Assembly: GCA_018292915.2 (NCBI GenBank)
Contig: JACVVK020000317.1
Span: 428,501-492,500 of the forward strand
DNA length: 64,000 nt
Direction: 5' to 3'
DNA from: Batillaria attramentaria
Lineage: Eukaryota > Mollusca > Gastropoda > Batillariidae
Within the stretch, counting starts at the first letter, position 1. Every line of letters starts with the position of its first letter. Shown in pieces: positions 61,198-64,000 of this stretch. Under the pieces are notes generated by a model. It saw only the letters and a list, made by a program, of their open reading frames with translations. It was not told where the DNA came from and searched no databases. A program made the translations under genes and the position numbers.

Positions 61198-62025
61198 CTT
61201 GGCAAACAAGCTTACAGCTTCAAAAGCGGCAGTTTTCCAACTCAGTCAGCGGCGTTAGGAACATAGAGGCGTTAAGTTTAACTCGTTGTGTCTGTCACTT
61301 ACGTCATTCTCTTGTTCATCGATCTACAGGACTAACTGCAATGCCTGACACACCCTTGCATGACGGCATAGCAACCACAGTTTGCTTTTAACCCATCTCC
61401 CCGCACTGTGATGACTTAAGACGGAAATAGCCGGCAGGTTATGGGCGGGAGGGACAGCTACCCTAACTGAACGGGCTTGCTGAACACTATTCAATCTTTG
61501 CAGGCTGATAAGTCGGCCACAGTAGATTTACTCCGGACTGTGATAACGGGCCAGCTGAACACTGCTCAATCTATGCAGGCTGTTAGGTCGGAAGAGTAGA
61601 TTTACCTTGGACTGTGACGGACTGTGTGTATATGATATCTTTTCGGGAGGGTGTTCCAAAAGGTCCCCCCCCCTCCTCCTGCCCCCACCAACCCTCCTCC
61701 GCCGTGCCCTTTTAAGCGTGACACAGGCCACGGATGAGATGGTAAGGATGAGATCGTTGCCTCGCTATCCAGGTCACCCCAAGAGCTGCACATCAATTTG
61801 ATTAATAAAATATTCAGCTTGTTTACCAAAGGTGACCTTTTCTGGAACAATCCTGGTGACGTTACGGACCGGGCGGGCGCTCTGCTGGATGTTGAGTCAT
61901 GTGATCGATGCTAAGCAGACGACAAGATGGTGTCTGAAAATTATACGACGTAAAGGCCACCCACAAATCTATCGTTGGCAGAATGTTGCGACAGACAGGT
62001 GTCACGTTGTCCTGACTGATCACGG
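61198..62025. other. Mostly unique sequence
   Basis: A segment at 61215-61255 (AAAGCGGCAGTTTTCCAACT) resembles 38682-38710. TGAACACT-CTCAATCT-TGCAGGCTG recurs at 61481 and 61556, a ~75-bp diverged duplication. No gene recognised. Confidence 0.4.
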
Positions 62026-62029
62026 AAAG

Positions 62030-62110
62030 CCCGGGCACGTCCTCAGGGCGTTGGTCTTTCCATGTTCGGGTCGTGAGTTCGATTTTGGCGTGGAGGCCGG
62101 CTTTTTGCGC
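62030..62110 (+). mobile_element. SINE family A fragment
   Basis: GGGCGTTGGTCTTTCCATGT, TCGGGTCGTGAGTTCGATTT, GGAGGCCGGCTTTTTGCGCT. Head and B-box region only. Confidence 0.6.
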
Positions 62111-62189
62111 TTTGATGCCCACCCTCCGCTCACCAAAGTGAAAAGCGTCTCAAAATTCCTACGAGAAATTTGAAAATCTTTTGGCGAAT

Positions 62190-62438
62190 GTTGTTTCCGG
62201 TTTACCTCCGTGCAGTCTGGAACTCGCTGCCCGCTAGCGTGAGACAGCAGCCGACTGTCGTATATCACGTCAGAGCTTAAAACGTATCTGTTTCAGCTCG
62301 CCTTCTACTGGTTCACGTCACCGTGGTGCCTGCTGTTTTAGGATGAGTACTATGTGCGTGTGAGCGATGTATGAATGCGCAATGAGTTGATCTAGTTTTC
62401 AAGAATCGTGCTGTATAAATGTGATTTATTATTATTAT

Positions 62439-62469
<31 letters not shown>

Positions 62470-62472
62470 TGT
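62190..62472 (+). pseudogene. CR1/L2-like LINE C-terminus and 3' end, frameshifted
   Basis: One plus frame reads WNSLPASVRQQPTVV; a second, shifted by one base near 62255-62265, continues TSELKTYLFQLAFYWF and then stops. WNSLP plus LKTYLF is the C-terminal motif of CR1/L2-type reverse transcriptases. The 3' UTR ends GTGCTGTATAAATGTGATTT followed by (ATT)n/(AGT)n at 62427-62469. Confidence 0.85.
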
Positions 62473-62574
62473 TGTGGTTTACGCCGACTTCACGTGGTTT
62501 AAATAGTACGTGAATGCCCATAAACTTTGAATAAAATTTGAACTTTTGATTCGGCCATTGATAAGGTCGGTACT

Positions 62575-62763
62575 TGACATTTTTGGTTCCCAGATATTTG
62601 TACTCTTCCACAACCTCAACATTTTCCCCGTTAATCACTACTGGGGTTGTTGGAGGTTTGGTCTTCCTAAAGTCACAGACTATTTCTTTCGTCTTTCCCA
62701 CATTCAGGTCCAGGTGGTTATTACAGCACCATTCTTCTAAGGAGGTAATTTCTCTCCTGTAGG
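62575..62763 (-). pseudogene. Non-LTR reverse transcriptase fragment
   Basis: The minus strand reads EITSLEEWCCNNHLDLNVGK, then TKEIVCDFRKTKPPTTPVVI and VEVVEEYKYLGT. The WCxxNxLxLNxxKTKExVxDFR and KYLG motifs lie just after the catalytic YxDD motif in L2/Rex-type LINEs. The fragment ends abruptly at the KYLGT motif and joins unrelated DNA. The catalytic part is not present in the window. Confidence 0.9.
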
Positions 62764-62769
62764 ATGCAG

Positions 62770-62852
62770 AATAGAAACTGAATTGAATAGAGACTGAACC
62801 AATTGAAAAATTGAAATGAATAGAAATCGAATTGATTAGAACTGAATGAAAC
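62770..62852. repeat. GAAACTGAATTGAATAGA-type imperfect repeat
   Basis: Imperfect ~18-20-bp repeats of ATAGAAACTGAATTGA and variants. Confidence 0.75.
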
Positions 62853-63870
62853 AGACCAATACGTCACTTGGGCAGGATCAAGATGACTACCGAAGCGTTC
62901 AGGTAGGACAGACTACCTTGGTGGTACATGTAGCAATACTCTTTCCCCCAACATTTTGCCATCCATATCGCGCGACCCAACCTTCCGCCGTTTGCCACAG
63001 GCTCGTTCTGCGACATACGTGTGGTATAACGACTCTTGTCATTGATCAAACTTCCTCCCCCCCCCCCCTTCCTCCCCTTCCCTCTTTCATCAGCCTTGAT
63101 GCTCAGACATTTACACGCTCAACAACACACCACAGATCGCCGTCTGTAATGCACTAATCACTCTCTCTCCTGCACGGGCCTTCGTCACCCAGCAATTGAG
63201 TAACATTTTCGCTTCTGTGCACGGCGGCCTTCACACGGACTGAGTCCCTGACATATGCTCAGCCAAAGACAGGGCGTTACCGTTCAACACATACCGTCAC
63301 TAGTGTCGAGCCAGTGCCGGGGGACACGCCAATGCTGAACTCAGTTCATGGTGCAACAAGGAGTTTACAAGAACAGTTTGTGGAAAGGGTTGAGCGGGTG
63401 AGGTGACGAGGGAGTGAGACCTACTGACGGAATGTCAACTTTTCACGCTCTTCGCTTCTGGTTGTGTGCCGGCAAATCGCAACAGCATGGGGTCAAACGC
63501 AAGGTCAGAGGTCTCGGTTGTGGTTGTGTTGAGTGGTGCGAATTTATAGTCTTTTGTTAACCTGAAGTCAACATATCCTTGTTCCGAATTAAGAGCTATA
63601 CAGTGTTGATAACCGCTTATCCACTGTTAACCATGCACTAGTTTCTAGTTGCAAGGAGCTAACAGTTCTACAGGCTGATTGTGGTTGGCTGCTTCATAGA
63701 AGCAGTATTGTAACTACGGAATAGTTCCCGCTGTTTGCACAGTGTGAGAGGCAAAGTCCTGGCAAAGACTGATTTGGGTTGACCACACGTAGGAGCATTC
63801 TATCCACGAAACGGTCTCTATTTGCACTATCAGCACGGTCTGCAATCTCAACAAAAATCCACAAACAACC
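62853..63870. other. 1 kb unique sequence, no gene recognised
   Basis: C run at 63057-63069; the open frame at 62846-63157 has no recognisable motif. Confidence 0.4.
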
Positions 63871-63872
63871 GG

Positions 63873-64000
63873 CCCCAGTAGTGTAGCGGTTAGCACTTCG
63901 GACTGTGGGCCGGGAGACCCGGGTTCGAGTCCCAGCCGAGGCAAGCGGGATTTTTCCTACCTAGGTCTGCTCCTACCCAGAGCGGGTGTGCTATGGGCAC
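63873..64000 (+). mobile_element. SINE family C, cut by the window edge
   Basis: CCGGCCCCAGTAGTGTAGCG, GTTAGCACTTCGGACTGTGG, CGGGTTCGAGTCCCAGCC, GGCAAGCGGGATTTTTCCTA, GCTCCTACCCAGAGCGGGTG. The 3' part lies outside the window. Confidence 0.93.

Overview
This 64-kb window looks like gene-poor nuclear DNA of an animal, most likely a mollusc or another spiralian. The grounds are the density of tRNA-derived SINEs, MITEs and 5'-truncated non-LTR retrotransposons, a pearl-like (Helentron-type) element of the kind described from oysters, about 30 long (AC/GT)n blocks, and no operon-like or compact coding layout. The species assignment is inference. I found no intact host protein-coding gene, rRNA gene or functional tRNA gene. 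Nearly all open frames run through low-complexity DNA ((CA)n, (CATA)n, minisatellites) and are not genes.

Layout. 0-5 kb: a MITE split by a ~1-kb pearl/Helentron-like insertion that carries six ~147-bp tandem units with repeated TCAAGGTCA motifs, a MITE with CRE-like sites, a LINE 3' end with perfect target-site duplications (TSDs), and a ~620-bp foldback element. 5-15 kb: unique DNA cut up by microsatellites, with a 79-bp near-perfect palindrome bounded by TTAA at 10.9 kb and a SINE-B copy at 14.7-15.1 kb. 15-24 kb: a SINE-A copy with a perfect 15-bp TSD, a decayed CR1/L2-like LINE C-terminus at 18.0-18.5 kb, a (CCCTA/CCCCA)n block, and SINE-B and SINE-D copies. 24-34 kb: an inverted-repeat MITE, two more LINE ends with TSDs, SINE-E copies, a 600-bp (CATA)n tract, an (AC)n-(CG)n Z-DNA tract, a reverse-transcriptase fragment and a 32-bp minisatellite. 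34-46 kb: SINEs of families A-D, an uninterrupted copy of the MITE from position 345, a 30-bp minisatellite, a 64/67-bp array with a CCAAT-type motif in each unit, and a Tc1/mariner-like MITE with TA duplications. 46-64 kb: many SINE-A copies, second copies of two MITEs, two possible TATA/first-exon regions, a 37-bp minisatellite, three more LINE fragments and a SINE-C copy with a 12-bp TSD; a further SINE-C copy runs off the right edge.

How it fits together. The window is a layered transposon landscape, not a gene system. LINE families leave short 3' ends with TSDs. SINE families A-E have tRNA-like heads, and SINE-B shares its 3' tail with tail-only copies. At least one repeat family ends in AATAAAGTT followed by (TC)n and so may seed many of the (TC/GA)n microsatellites. 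MITEs spread CCAAT, CRE-like and nuclear-receptor-like motifs. The best candidates for something not yet described are the nested pearl-like element, the TTAA-bounded palindrome and the 64/67-bp array.
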